From assembly GCA_030272155.1 (NCBI GenBank), contig CP126199.1, positions 868,001 through 932,000 on the forward strand: a stretch of DNA of 64,000 nucleotides, given 5' to 3'. Positions 45,301 through 55,177 of the stretch are shown piece after piece (positions within the stretch are counted from its first letter, which is position 1; every line of letters begins with the position of its first letter). A program made the position numbers and the translations under genes. The notes beneath the pieces are model-generated. The model saw nothing but the letters and a program-made list of their open reading frames with translations. It was not told the origin of the DNA and did no database searches. The stretch comes from Tetradesmus obliquus. Lineage: Eukaryota > Chlorophyta > Chlorophyceae > Sphaeropleales > Scenedesmaceae.

Positions 45301-47561
45301 GCAGCGTGCACAGCATCATGCTGGCAGCCATCACACGTCAACAGCCACAAACAAGGTACCGCAACCAGATGTATGATGCGCTGCCTCACTGCCGGCAGCC
45401 GCCACATCACGCCCCAGCTCAGCACCCCGACCAGCATCGCATTTCATCCAAATACCAATATCCTCTGTTATAGCCACTGTTTGAGCAAATAAAAAATGTA
45501 TTGCCTCACCGCCAGCAGCGGCCACATCAGACCCCAGCTGAGCACTGCCCCCAGCATCATGCTCCATGCCACACACATTTCACTCAAAAGCTCAAAACTC
45601 TCTACAGCAGGCAGTAACAGAACATAGTAGCTTTCTCACCGCCAGCAGAGGCCATCAGCCCACAGCTCATCACTGCCCTTAGCATCATGCTCCATGCCAC
45701 CACGTGCGGCACCAGCATGCCTGAAGCTTTGTACTTTTACTGAGACCCTACACAAGTCACTTACCGCCAGCAGTGGCCACATCAGCCCCCAGCTCATCAC
45801 TGCCCCTAGCATCATGCTCCATGCCACCACATGCGGCACCAGCATGCCTGCAGCTTTGTACATTTACTGAGACCCTACACAAGTCACTTACCGCCAGCAG
45901 TGGCCACATCAGCCCCCAGCTCATCACTGCCCCTAGCATCATGCTCCATGCCACCACATGCGGCACCAGCATGCCTGCAGCTTTGTACATTTACTGAGAC
46001 CCTACACAAGTCACTTACCGCCAGCAGTGGCCACATCAGCCCCCAGCTGAGTACTGCCCCTAGCATCATGCTGCATGCCACCACATGCGGCACCAGCATG
46101 CCTGCCCCAATGTACTGCTGCTGGAAGTCAAAGCGCCAGGTCCAGGCTGCTGCTGCCTTGCCAAAGGTGGGCAGGCTGGAGAAGCCGCAGCTGTAGCTGG
46201 GGCCCTGGAAGACCCTGCGGGACAAAATAACAGTAACAAGTAACAAAATAATGTTGAAGTTTGGTGAATGTTTTAGTGTAAATCACCTTGACAGCATACC
46301 TATGCAGCCAGTTGATGCACTGGGAAGCATCGGTCCACTGGGGCGGGGCTGCAGCTGTCAGTGGTGGGTCACCCACCGCTAAGCAGCCCAAGTAACAAAA
46401 TAATGTTGAAAAATGAATGTTGCAGAATCACAGGTACATGTAACAACAATTAAGCTTGATACACGTTAGGATGTTTTGCCAAAGGTGGGCAGGCTGGAGA
46501 AGCCACAGCTGTAGCTGGGAACCTGGAAGACCCTGCGGAACAATGTAACAGTTAAAAACAGTTGCAAATAAAACATGACTTTGAAGTGTGCAAGCCATCA
46601 CAGCTGCCATAGCAGGTTGACAGTGGCCGGCGGTCACCACAGCCGCGTCACACGCAACTTGCTTGAGTGACTGCGTGTGCAGTTTTCCATTACCCCAAAA
46701 CACAGCAGAGCTGTCAGATTCCACACACAGATACACACCATACGTGTCCATACGCATCCATGGCTTGATCATGCCAGCAGCAGGCTCTGCTCACCATTTG
46801 AAGGCGTCAAACAGGACACAGATGCAGCGTTGACGCACCTGCCCTGCTGGCTGGTCTGCACAATTGCACCAAGCCTGCTCACCACTTGAAGGCGTCAAAT
46901 AGGAATGAAGCGGCTGCGCTGACCGCCAGCAGCTTCACCTTGGCCGCCGCTGCTGCCGCCTCTGCCCCGCCCTGGCTGTGCAGGCTGAGGATCATGTAGC
47001 CTGATGCACTGCCACTGGGGTACGGCAGCCTGGCACAGCAGCAGCAGCAGCAGCAGCAGCAGCACACGTATACATACATTCACACATGAGGATCATATAG
47101 CCTAATGCGCTGCCGCTGGGGTACGGCAGCCTGCGGCATTACATATACGCGTACACGCATGGCGGTGAGGCATGCAGCGCAATGCGCTCTCGTAATGAAC
47201 AATATTAGTTGATTGGAGTGGATTGCTTTCGCAGCCCGTGGGGTTGCATATGTGCGCGTAGACACACGCAGTGGCAGTGGAGCATGCAGCGCACTGTGTT
47301 CTTGTAACGAGCAGTATGGTTTGTTGCAGTGCACTGCTTTTGAAGCGTTGCTGCTGGGTGGCGGCCGAGTTTAAACGTATAGCCAAGCCACGTGTGAACT
47401 CAAATTTCATCGTCTTGCAGCATCGTCATTGCCCGCACCTCCAGTTGAGTATGAGCAGGTTGCGCAGCCCCAGCAGCGCAAACATGCCTGCAAACGCAAT
47501 CAGCAGCAGGTAGGGCCACACGCGCTGCGGCGTGGGCTCGATGACCGCTTCTGCAGGCGGC

Positions 47562-47607
<46 letters not shown>

Positions 47608-48909
47608 CAACGTCAGCTACACCACGGCAGAGAGCACAGCAGCAGGCACATGCAAACAAAGGGGTAAAACGTGTGACCACCGCAGCTGCAACAGTGACGT
47701 GTCACAGGCAAGCTGCCTGCATCAAGCAAGCCACAAGTTTTGAGCTGAAAACAAAAACAGACACTGCCTGCAATGGAGCAACAGCATCTCCTCTCAGCAC
47801 CTGCTGTTTGCAGCATGTGTTCCTTACAGTGATGTTATAACAGTGTAACACATTTTGTAACACCCCTGCCTCACCAGCTTGATAGCCCGGCTGCCCCTGT
47901 CGCACCCCTCCCACATTCAGGTACGCCTGATAGCCCATTGCCAACAGGTAACTGCCAAACCCTGAGTATCCAGCCAGGCTGTAGCAGGCACTGGTCATTG
48001 TCTGCACCACTGCATTCTCCTGCGGAGTGAAGCTGGCAGGCAGCGGCAGCGGCGGCAGCAGCGGTCCGCTACTGCTGCTGCTGCTGCTGGAGCTGCTGCT
48101 GCTGCTGCTGCTGCTGCATTTGCTGCTGAGTTGGGTGAAGGCTTTGAGCAGCACGTAGGAGAGCAGTCCGCCTGTGTAGTTGCAGTAGTAACAGGATGTG
48201 ACGTTGTACGAGTGCATGAAGCGGTGATATAATGTTGTGAGCCAGGATTAACTGGGTTGGGCGTTTGGAGTGTGCAGGCGGCAGCTTCTGCATACGCACA
48301 CCGCCCTTGCTGTAGTGCAGCTACCACTGCTGCTGCTGCTGCTGCTGCTGCAGCAGCCTTGCGTGGCTGTGTCTTTCGCTCAGCTTACCCACCTGCGATG
48401 TTGAGTGAGGGCGTCATGCCCGCTGAGCCCAGGTTGAGCTTGATGGTGATGATGCAGAACACGTGCTAGGGTTTTCTGAAGCAGACACTTGGGGCATGCA
48501 GGTGGTATGCAAGTGGTAGTGAATGTGAATGCACACCCGCAGTTGCTGTTGTAAAGCTGTCACTGCTGCTGCTGCTGCTGCTGCCCTGCCTGGCCATGTT
48601 TACTCTCCCCTCACCTGCGATGTTGAGTGAGGGCGTCATGCCCGCTGATCCCAGGTTGAGCTTGATGGTGATGATGCAGAACACACAGCCCAGCACAGTA
48701 GCCACCAGGAAGCCCCTGACAGTGAGTGCTGCATGCCATGCTGCTGCTGCTGCTGCTGCTACTGGTGGTGGTGGTGGCTTGGCGTTGTCTGGATGGGTTT
48801 CAGTGTGGCTGAACGTGTCTGGTGGTGATGGTGGCAGTTGGGGTAGGCAGGTGGTGGGTGCTGGTAGAGACATGCTGCTGTTGAAGGGCTGTGACAGGCC
48901 GGCTGGCAT
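41039..48909 (-). CDS. OPT/yellow-stripe-like (YSL) metal-chelate transporter, 12 exons
   Basis: Proton-coupled oligopeptide-transporter family; YSL members carry metal-nicotianamine complexes or peptides across membranes. Exons: 48615-48909, 47875-48171, 47439-47550, 46883-47029, 46019-46214, 44987-45122, 43617-43915, 43254-43371, 42623-42849, 42054-42199, 41657-41731, 41039-41366. They total 791 residues with every phase matching. Family blocks appear in order: LTVRGFLVATVLGCVFCIIT, GGFGSYLLAM-like SGFGSYLLAMGYQAY, YPSGSASG, SYSCGFSSLPTFG, GDWYPAGLP, GYKIWLAVGLLLGEGAYI, NAYGAGLTD, FAAWAGSSGNGVIAG, DFRTAYITQTHP, GTEGLSALPRHCGTL and GLIVGDGLWAVPAALLA. Exon 7 adds a Ser/Gln-rich loop. The start ATG precedes a Pro/Ala-rich cytosolic leader. 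Introns are crowded with copies of exon edges. Confidence 0.93.
42248..42301 (+). repeat. CTG tract in YSL intron 9
   Basis: About 17 CTG units on the plus strand, just upstream (in transcript order) of YSL exon 10. Here the sense strand carries CAG, unlike most introns of this gene, where the sense strand carries CTG before the acceptor. Confidence 0.9.
42504..42538 (-). repeat. intronic copy of YSL exon 9 3' edge with donor
   Basis: The end of exon 9 (coding TASVLMQ, followed by a GTGGGTGCA donor at 42611-42650) returns about 110 bases downstream with a GTGGTGCA donor. Roughly 35 bases match with two or three differences. Confidence 0.75.
42926..42975 (-). repeat. intronic copy of YSL exon 9 5' edge
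   Basis: About 45 bases match the start of exon 9 (WHMTLVAFLIGP) upstream of the true acceptor at 42849. The copy reads HMTLVAFLIGP in the same orientation. Its acceptor is worn. CAG/CTG units separate the two. Confidence 0.75.
44375..44855 (-). repeat. four intronic copies of YSL exon 6 3' edge with donors
   Basis: The exon 6 end (KIWLAVGLLLGEGAYIMAKAALLG plus GTGAGG) recurs at 44764-44855, 44685-44716 (short), 44526-44605 and 44375-44435, all in the next intron. Donors read GTGAGG, absent, GTAAGA and GTGAGA. Some copies begin further into the exon, so several duplication events of different size are implied. Confidence 0.85.
45265..46018 (-). repeat. tandem array of YSL exon 5 3' edge, about 126-bp units
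   Basis: Directly after the true exon 5 donor (46018) the sequence repeats with a 126-base period. Two units (45893-46018 and 45767-45892) are almost identical, the next (from about 45641) is slightly worn, and two to four further ones down to about 45265 are increasingly diverged. Each unit holds MLVPHVVA...MLGAV and SWGLMWPLLA coding sequence, a donor (GTAAGT in the young units, GTGAGA or GTGAGG in older ones) and, in the young units, a CTGCAG acceptor in front, so it looks like an 83-nt cassette exon. Inclusion would break the reading frame. Confidence 0.9.
46474..46541 (-). repeat. intronic copy of YSL exon 5 5' edge with acceptor
   Basis: About 65 bases match 46157-46222: the exon 5 start (VFQGPSYSCGFSSLPTFG) and its CCGCAG acceptor. 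The copy lies roughly 320 bases upstream of the true acceptor. It keeps CCGCAG and differs at only a few bases. Confidence 0.85.
46786..46812 (-). repeat. intronic copy of YSL exon 4 3' edge with donor
   Basis: The exon 4 end (LFDAFKW and GTGAGCAG donor, 46871-46902) recurs about 86 bases downstream. The donor is intact and two bases differ. Confidence 0.75.
47088..47135 (-). repeat. intronic copy of YSL exon 4 5' edge with acceptor
   Basis: The exon 4 start (LPYPSGSA, SGYMILSLH) is repeated about 100 bases upstream of its true acceptor at 47029. The copy carries a CCGCAG acceptor in place of GTGCCAG. A CAG/CTG tract separates them. Confidence 0.8.
47158..47345 (-). repeat. pair of diverged direct repeats in YSL intron 3
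   Basis: Segments 47158-47235 and 47267-47345 share GAGCATGCAGCGCA-like and TGGATTGCTTT/TGCACTGCTTT-like blocks in the same order, about 109 bases apart. They lie between exons 3 and 4 and appear to be older intron duplications without coding sequence. Confidence 0.5.
47566..47608 (+). repeat. CAG tract directly upstream of YSL exon 3 acceptor
   Basis: Fourteen CAG units on the plus strand, so the transcript carries (CTG)14 followed by CCGCCGCCTGCAG and exon 3. The repeat forms most of the pyrimidine-containing tract before this acceptor. Confidence 0.9.
48389..48463 (-). repeat. intronic copy of YSL exon 1 3' edge with donor
   Basis: About 75 bases match 48612-48690: CVFCIITIKLNLGSAGMTPS and the end of exon 1, then a GTGGGTAAG donor in place of GTGAGG. 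It is some 220 bases downstream of the true donor. Only about four bases differ. Confidence 0.85.
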
Positions 48910-49507
48910 GGGTACCTTGCAGGCTGTATGCAATTACTGTTGCTGCTGCCAGCCTGTGGATGGTCAAGTAGGTGCAACAGCAGAACTGTGTTGGGGCCGC
49001 TGGGTTGGGGCCGCTGGGACTACAGCATCTTATTTTTCAGAATTCATATTGTAGTCATACTTGCAAGTTTTGCCTGAATATCGCAGCGCTCAAACTTTGC
49101 AGTTACCACTGGTGGTGGTGGTGGTGGTGGTGGTGCTGCTGCTGCTGCTGCTGCTTTATCATGACTGCTGCTGCAAGCCGTCAGATGACAGAGTAATAAC
49201 ACATGTATGTCTTGCAACAGTTGAACGCTGAGCAGGTGCTTTTACAATCTGAATCGTGTCGCTGCCACACTGTTCCCGGACAGTGCTCACCGAAAACTAC
49301 ACCGGAGGTCTACCAGCAGCTCATTGACCTGCAACTAGTGGCTGCTGACAAATAAACCCACTTTGTGGGCCACCGGGAACCAACGACGTGGAAAAGACAA
49401 CAGGCCGCGACCTGTCAGGGTGGGGTTTGGGTGTGAGTTTGAAATTGGCCATGAGGCCACGTGACACGAGCCTTTACATAAACGACTTTAAAATGATTGA
49501 CAAAGTG
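48910..49507. other. intergenic between YSL 5' end and carboxypeptidase 3' end
   Basis: Contains the presumed YSL promoter, GGT/CTG runs at about 49111-49154 and a small plus-strand frame (49388-49600) with no family match. Transcription of both flanking genes is leftward, so the carboxypeptidase transcript ends here. No other gene is visible. Confidence 0.45.
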
Positions 49508-49512
49508 TTACA
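49508..49512 (-). terminator. TGTAA polyadenylation signal of the carboxypeptidase gene
   Basis: The minus strand reads TGTAA about 175 nt past the stop codon at 49684. Motif and spacing fit. Confidence 0.5.
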
Positions 49513-49683
49513 ACCTCTGGAGGAGCTGCCTAGCAGCAAGATCAGGGTGGCACTCCCTGCGCCGCAGCCTGGCGGACTGTCCAAAGCGCCAAATGTGTAA
49601 CAGTACTGCTGCTGCTGCTGCACTGAGTGTGATTAGGACAAACCGCCATGCAGACATTGCAGAGCAACGAACGCCGACCAGTG

Positions 49684-50883
49684 CTACTGCTTCTGCTGCT
49701 CGACGTTGGTGGCCCTCTCCTTCAGCAGCGTCGGCACAGTGTTGACAAAAGCTGTCACGTGGCTTGCTCCAAAGGCCTTAGCACGCTCAGGGCTCCAGCC
49801 AGTTTCCGCGTTGGGCGTGTCTGCAGGGGCAGGGCAGACACAGAGTACACATGCATCAATGCTACCAATATATCACCTAGTACGCAACTGCTAAGTCTAT
49901 GCTGCGGCGGCCGAGAAAAGCAGACATGTGATCGGTTAAATTTGTGATCGGTTTAAAAGGCCTTGGCCTGCTCAGGGCTCCAGCCGGTCTCTGCATTGGG
50001 CGTGTCTGCGGGGTGGCAGCAGATACGGAGGACATTTATCAATCCACACCAGGAATCAGTGTAGGGTGTGTGGTCCCAAAACACTAATCAATCATGAAAC
50101 TGCTGAGTCGGTGTGCTGCTGCTGCTGAGAAAAGCAGCCATGCAACCGGTCTCAGAAGGCCTTGTCCCGCTGAGGACTCCAGCCGCTTTCTGCATTGGGC
50201 GTGTCTGCAGGGGTGCAGCAGACACCAGGTGGACAAAGCAGCAGGCAGCAGTGTGCGACGGGCTTGTTGCACAGCAGTGAGTGCAGTGCGGATGCATCCT
50301 CCACTAGTCACAGCTAGCAGCAGTGAAAGTTGCAATTGGCAGACACATGGCCTGCCACAAGTCTCCCTGCACTCCTGCATCAAAGGACAACGACATGGAG
50401 TGCAGAGTTTGGCGTGAGCCGTGACAGCACCTCTGCTTTCTTGTATGTGCAGCATGCGCCCTGTGCAACATCCAAGAGGTACTACCTCTAGTAGCTTAAA
50501 CTCTGCTGGGTGTGCTGCTGCTTGACTTCAATTCAGCCGTAGCATAGCGACTTGGCCAGCATGATGCAGCCGTAGCATAGCAACTTGGTCAACGTGTGCA
50601 CCCACCTGTGGTGTCCTTGAAGGGCTGCTCCAGCACCAGGCTTAGCGTGTTGAACATCCACTCAAGCCAAGTCATAACAGTTACAACTGTTACATAACAG
50701 CTGTATGTGTGCACCCACCTGTGGTGTCCTTGAAGGGCTGCTCCAGCACCAGGCTCAGAGTGTTGTACTTTTGTGCATTGGCCTTGCTGGCGGTGCTCAG
50801 GTTGGCACCACCAGGGGGCGGCAGCGCATAGCCCAGCTTGGTCTGGAAGTCCGGGCTAGCTGACAGCAGTGCATCTGCAGTGG

Positions 50884-50950
<67 letters not shown>

Positions 50951-52908
50951 GTGTATGTCATGACCTGGCAGCAGCGCATAGCCCAGCTTGGTCTGGAGAT
51001 CCGGGCTAGCTGACAGCAGCGCATCTGCATTGATGGGAGCAGCAGCAGCAGCAACAGCAGCAACAGCAGCGGCGGCGGCGGCGGCGGGGGCGGCAGCAGG
51101 GTGTATGTCATAACCTGGCAGTGCATAGCCCAGCTTGGTCTGGAAGTCCGGGCTAGCTGACAGCAGCGCATCTGCATTGATGGCAGCAGCAGCAGCAGCA
51201 GCAGCAGCGGCGGCGGCGGCGGCGGAGGCGGCAGCAGGGTGTATGTCATAACCTGGCAGTGCATAGCCCAGCTTGGTCAGGAAGTCTGGGCTGGCTGACA
51301 GCATCGCGTCTGAGATTAAGTTCCAGATACGCAGGTGGCAGCAGCAGCAGCAGCAGCAGATGCAGATGCAGATGCAGCAGCAGTGCTGATGCCATTGCTG
51401 GGATGTTCACAAGTATGCCCAGGGCTGCGTCTGCAGCAGTGTCACTCCTCACCATTATGTACCACTGGGTTTGCACCACCATATACCGTACTGCCACAGG
51501 CACGGGCACATGCACAGGCACAGGCACGTACCCACACACCCACGCACACACTCACACTCCCCCGCTCACCCAGGAAGAAAAAAAGACACACCCACAAGCA
51601 CAAGCGCACGTGCACAAGCGCACATACCCACACACTCCCCCACTCACCCAGGAAGCAGTTCTGCAGCCCCTCCAGGTGGGCACCCCAAACATGCTGCCAC
51701 AGAAGTTGACAGGGATCTCCTCGTCACCATGCACATCTAACAGGAAGCCCAGAAAGGTGGCAATGATGGCGCGACATCCTGTGCGGCACACTGTGCCTGG
51801 CAGGCGCACACCGGCACAGGCACACAACAAATACACACCAACACATGCGCACGCGCACGTGCACAGACGCGCATACCCGCACACTCCCGCACTCACCCAG
51901 GAAGCAGTTCTGCAGCCGCTCCAAGCGCGGGCCCCAGGCAGGCACCCCAAACATGCTGCCACAGAAGTTTGCAGGGATCTCCTCGTCACCGTGCACATCA
52001 AGCAGGAAGTCCAGCCCAGTCGCCTCGATTGCACGGGACACAGCGAGCACCTGGAAGGACGGTGAGGTGATTGCAGCACAACTCAACATGTGGTATGCAT
52101 GTGTCAGCTGTGTGGGGCACAAGGTGTCGCCATGCAAACATTGGTTGCAAGTTTGAAGGAATCTCTCGTCACCATGCACATCAAGCAGGAAGTCCAGCCC
52201 CGTGGCAGCGATGGCTTGGGACACCGCCAGCACCTGGAATGATTGTTAAAACCGTGACACAGCACAGAGCATGCGTGTGTGAGCTGTGATGTGTTTCAGG
52301 ATGGGGCCGAGCCGCCGCAAAAAGTGTGTCAACAGTCCAGGAGGCCGCACCGTGCCCCACAGTGCTACTGCAGATGCGCTGGAGAAGCAAAGCCTGGTCG
52401 ATGGTGCTACTGCAGACTGGCAAAATATGTCAGCTGGGCACCGCAGGGCTCAAACGGTGATTAGCAGTGGTCAAGGCCTGCCAGGTTAAACACTGGTCAA
52501 ACACTGTTGTTGACTGCAGGTCCATAGCAGCAGATGGGCCGCGTCTCACCTCAGGGCTGAGCTCAGCGCTGGGTGCCGCCCACTCCCTGTTAAGGTTGCT
52601 GCCGACAGCATTAGTGCGCAGGTGACCCCTGCATATACACACACAACCGCAATTAAAACGTGCCCCTCGGAGGCAGTTACAGCAGCATGAAAGTGCAAGC
52701 TGACAACTGCAGCGAGAGCACGCCAGCAAGTGCTGTCTACAGCACATACAAAAGGAAGCGCTGCAACACATGGAGTTTGATGCTGTTCATGGGGGAAAAT
52801 GCAGAAGCACGCCCGGTGTGTCACCTCACGGAGCCGTCGGGGCACATGTTGGGCACGATGAACAGCACGGCCTGCTGCAGCAGCTGCGCCACGTCAGCGT
52901 CACCACCA

Positions 52909-52946
<38 letters not shown>

Positions 52947-54762
52947 CCCCTCTGCTGTGAGCCGCTCCAGCAGGCCCTCTGCAAACCACTCCGCCATGGA
53001 CTCCCCTGCAGGGCGATGGAAACAAATTCCGCTTTTTCAGCTGCTGGATGATCGCAGAGAGGCTTACTGGAATGCAGGCCGTGCGGCGGTGCAGACTGTT
53101 CTTCTGGCTGTACGCCTCTGGCATCATATATTGCAAGCATTATCATCATCATGTTATGTTGCAAGCATTGTGCTGTGCACTGACGAGGACACACGTTACA
53201 AGAGCAGAAACACAGCTGCAGGCCCACCTGGGTGCTGCCGGCAAATGACCCAGATGACTGCCTTGTCAGGAGCAGGGGTTCCAACCTGTGAGCAACGCAA
53301 CAGCAACGCGAGGGTGGCGGGCACACACAGCTCCAGGAGGCACAGACTTATGCGCAAGTAACGCATCGCTGTTGCTGATTATTACACCTGCTCCTGCTGC
53401 TGCTGCTGCTGCTGTCATCTTTTGCTTGCAGCACTTTGCACACCATGCTCATGGGACACATGCACACAATGCAGGTATCCTGCAAGCCAGCCGACAGCTG
53501 CCTGCCTGATCTGCAACACTGTCACCCTTCCCAGCAGTTGCCTCAACATGTCATCACAATATGTAGGTCAGACTCTGCCGAAATGATTCATGCCTGGTCT
53601 GCAGCATACCTGCAGCATGTGTAGGTCCCGGCCATCAAGGGTGCGGCCCAGCAGGTGCAGCTGCACATTGGGCCGGTGCTGCAGCGTGAACCAGGGGATG
53701 TCAGCAGGCAGATGTTTGCCCAGCAGCACAAGACACACCCAGCAAGCAGCAGCAGCAGCAGCAGCGGCGGCAGTATGATCGTCAGTGACTGTAGCATGCA
53801 ACGAGCGGCACATGCCGCTGTGCTGCTGCTGCACGGCGCTGCAGCAGGCGCATTGTTGCCTTGAGTGCGTGTGATTTGACACATGCCACAGATCACAATC
53901 CATGTTCAAACTGCTTCCCAGCTGTTCCCCTTGCTGTCTACAGTGCTACTGCAAGTGTTGCCACCCACCTGCATGCGCATGACCAGCTCTGTGTGCCGCT
54001 CCCAGCTGTACGGAGCAAAGTAGGCATAGCGCACGCACGGCTGCGTTGGTGTGTGGCGGATCGTGAGCCTGCCTGCTGCATCGTCATATGCTGTGTCCAC
54101 CCTAAACCAGTGGGTCATGTCGTAGCTGGCTGCTGCTTTGTAGCCCTGCCAGGCAGACGCATAGCTGGCACCGCCTGCAGAGCAAGCGCGCATACAAAAT
54201 GTGAAATTCCTGTCGATACACATGTATGTACGACTTTCGCGACTAGCACATGTGCAAAGGCTCAGTGCACAGCGCAGCATGCAGCCCCACCCCAAGGCAG
54301 CCATGCGTATCTGAGCAGCAACCAGCCGGCTGTCCCCTCCTGGCAGGCCTTACTTGCGTTCACGATGTGCATGGTGAGCGGGGTGCCTCTGGGTATGGCG
54401 GGTTTGACTGCAAAATATTCTTACATGTAATACGTCCAGCACCTCTACTACTATGCTCACCTGCGTTCACGATGTGCATGGTGAGCGGGGTGCCAGCTGA
54501 TGTACTGACTTGGAAGTGGAACCACTGGTAGTGGGCCTGCGCATCTGCAGGGCACACAGCGAAACGGACACACACATACAGCCAGTCAGCAGCGCTGTTG
54601 CCATATCTTCTTCACAGCTTCATTCCTGCCTTGCCTCAGAGAGCCGACTTCAATGCCAAACAGGTGATGTGTTATGCAAGCAGTCGACCTGGCGTTGCCA
54701 CCCTGTGCTGTGCCCTGCCAGAGCACTAGCCCAGCCCTGGCAGGGCTTCTGCTTCTGCTGCA

Positions 54763-54793
<31 letters not shown>

Positions 54794-55177
54794 TGCCCTG
54801 CCAGTGCTCTGCCAGTGCAGCAACCTGATGACGCTGGCCAGATTGCTGCTGCTGGCTGCTCCGGTTCCTTGGCAGCGCACCTGACTCGCAAAAAGGGTCT
54901 GGCCTGATTTTCAGCTGCACATTAGCTGGGTCACTAGCATCCACAACCTGCAAGCAGCAGCACAACCGCATCACCATGAGCAGCAGCAGCAGGAGGAGGA
55001 GCAGCAGAGGATGCGTGGGGTGCAGCGTGTGCTACGTATACACCACATGCCCGCGATCACAACGCAAACGTGAGCTGCTGCGGCTAGCAGCTGTGTAGCT
55101 GTAAGTATGTTTACCTCTATGTTGCCAGAGTCGAATGCGGATGTTATCTGCAGTGTTGGCCCTTGGAACTGCACCAT
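49684..55177 (-). CDS. M14 zinc carboxypeptidase (cytosolic carboxypeptidase-like), 11 exons
   Basis: Zinc peptidase removing C-terminal residues; this subgroup has an extra N-terminal beta domain as in cytosolic carboxypeptidases. Exons: 55115-55177, 54881-54947, 54461-54544, 53969-54174, 53610-53678, 53228-53285, 52825-53005, 52550-52628, 51897-52050, 50719-50874, 49684-49820. They sum to 417 residues with matching phases. The N-terminal domain shows HYQWFHFQV and [12 protein letters not shown]. The catalytic part has [10 protein letters not shown], the zinc motif [22 protein letters not shown], the third zinc ligand in DVHGDEE and the catalytic Glu in [10 protein letters not shown], so the active site is complete. 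A small Ala run interrupts exon 7. No signal peptide is visible, so it is probably cytosolic. In relatives, substrates include polyglutamate side chains of tubulin, but the specificity here is unknown. Confidence 0.92.
49952..50208 (-). repeat. two intronic copies of carboxypeptidase exon 11 5' edge with acceptors
   Basis: The exon 11 start ([18 protein letters not shown]) with CTGCAG acceptor recurs at about 49952-50010 (acceptor CCGCAG) and 50153-50208 (CTGCAG), both upstream of the true site at 49820. Copies differ by a few bases each. The unit is roughly 190-200 bases. Confidence 0.85.
50597..50663 (-). repeat. intronic copy of carboxypeptidase exon 10 3' edge with donor
   Basis: About 65 bases repeat the end of exon 10 ([12 protein letters not shown] and GTGGGTGC donor, 50707-50770) about 110 bases downstream. 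The donor is identical and only a few bases differ. Confidence 0.85.
50875..51330 (-). repeat. three in-frame copies of carboxypeptidase exon 10 5' edge with acceptors
   Basis: Upstream of the true acceptor (50874) are three further acceptors at exon edges 51024, 51171 and 51309. Each is followed by about 60 bases coding [18 protein letters not shown]-like sequence and an alanine run made by GCA/GCG repeats (the longest at 50886-50946). Spacings are 150, 147 and 138 bases, all multiples of three, and the frame is open through all copies into the true exon. Confidence 0.9.
51640..51760 (-). repeat. intronic copy of carboxypeptidase exon 9 3' edge with donor
   Basis: About 115 bases match the end of exon 9 (51888-52010): [20 protein letters not shown] and LQNCFLG plus the GTGAGT donor. 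It lies about 250 bases downstream of the true donor. A short deletion removes part of the PAWGPRLER block. Confidence 0.85.
52168..52233 (-). repeat. intronic copy of carboxypeptidase exon 9 5' edge with acceptor
   Basis: About 65 bases match the start of exon 9: [20 protein letters not shown] here versus [20 protein letters not shown] in the true exon at 52050. It is preceded by a CAG acceptor with a poor tract. It lies 180 bases upstream. Exon 9 thus has copies of both its edges, one on each side. Confidence 0.85.
52912..52945 (+). repeat. CTG tract coding alanine in carboxypeptidase exon 7
   Basis: Eleven CTG/GCT units on the plus strand are read as an alanine run between LERLTAEGP and [11 protein letters not shown]. 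The run sits in a loop after the zinc-binding motif, so it should not disturb catalysis. Confidence 0.85.
54353..54392 (-). repeat. intronic copy of carboxypeptidase exon 3 3' edge
   Basis: About 40 bases repeat the end of exon 3 ([11 protein letters not shown], 54461-54500) some 108 bases downstream. The donor has changed from GTGAGC to a shifted GTAAGG-like form without the leading G, so this copy may be splice-dead. Confidence 0.7.

Noticed and set aside
45641-46018. CRISPR-like look of the regular 126-bp repeats
   Set aside because: Units are contiguous without distinct spacers, carry YSL coding sequence and splice sites, and lie in an intron of a eukaryotic gene.
45767-46196. The 83-nt cassettes as regular exons of the YSL protein
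   Set aside because: Including them shifts the frame and brings a stop; the family alignment runs straight from exon 5 to exon 6 without them.
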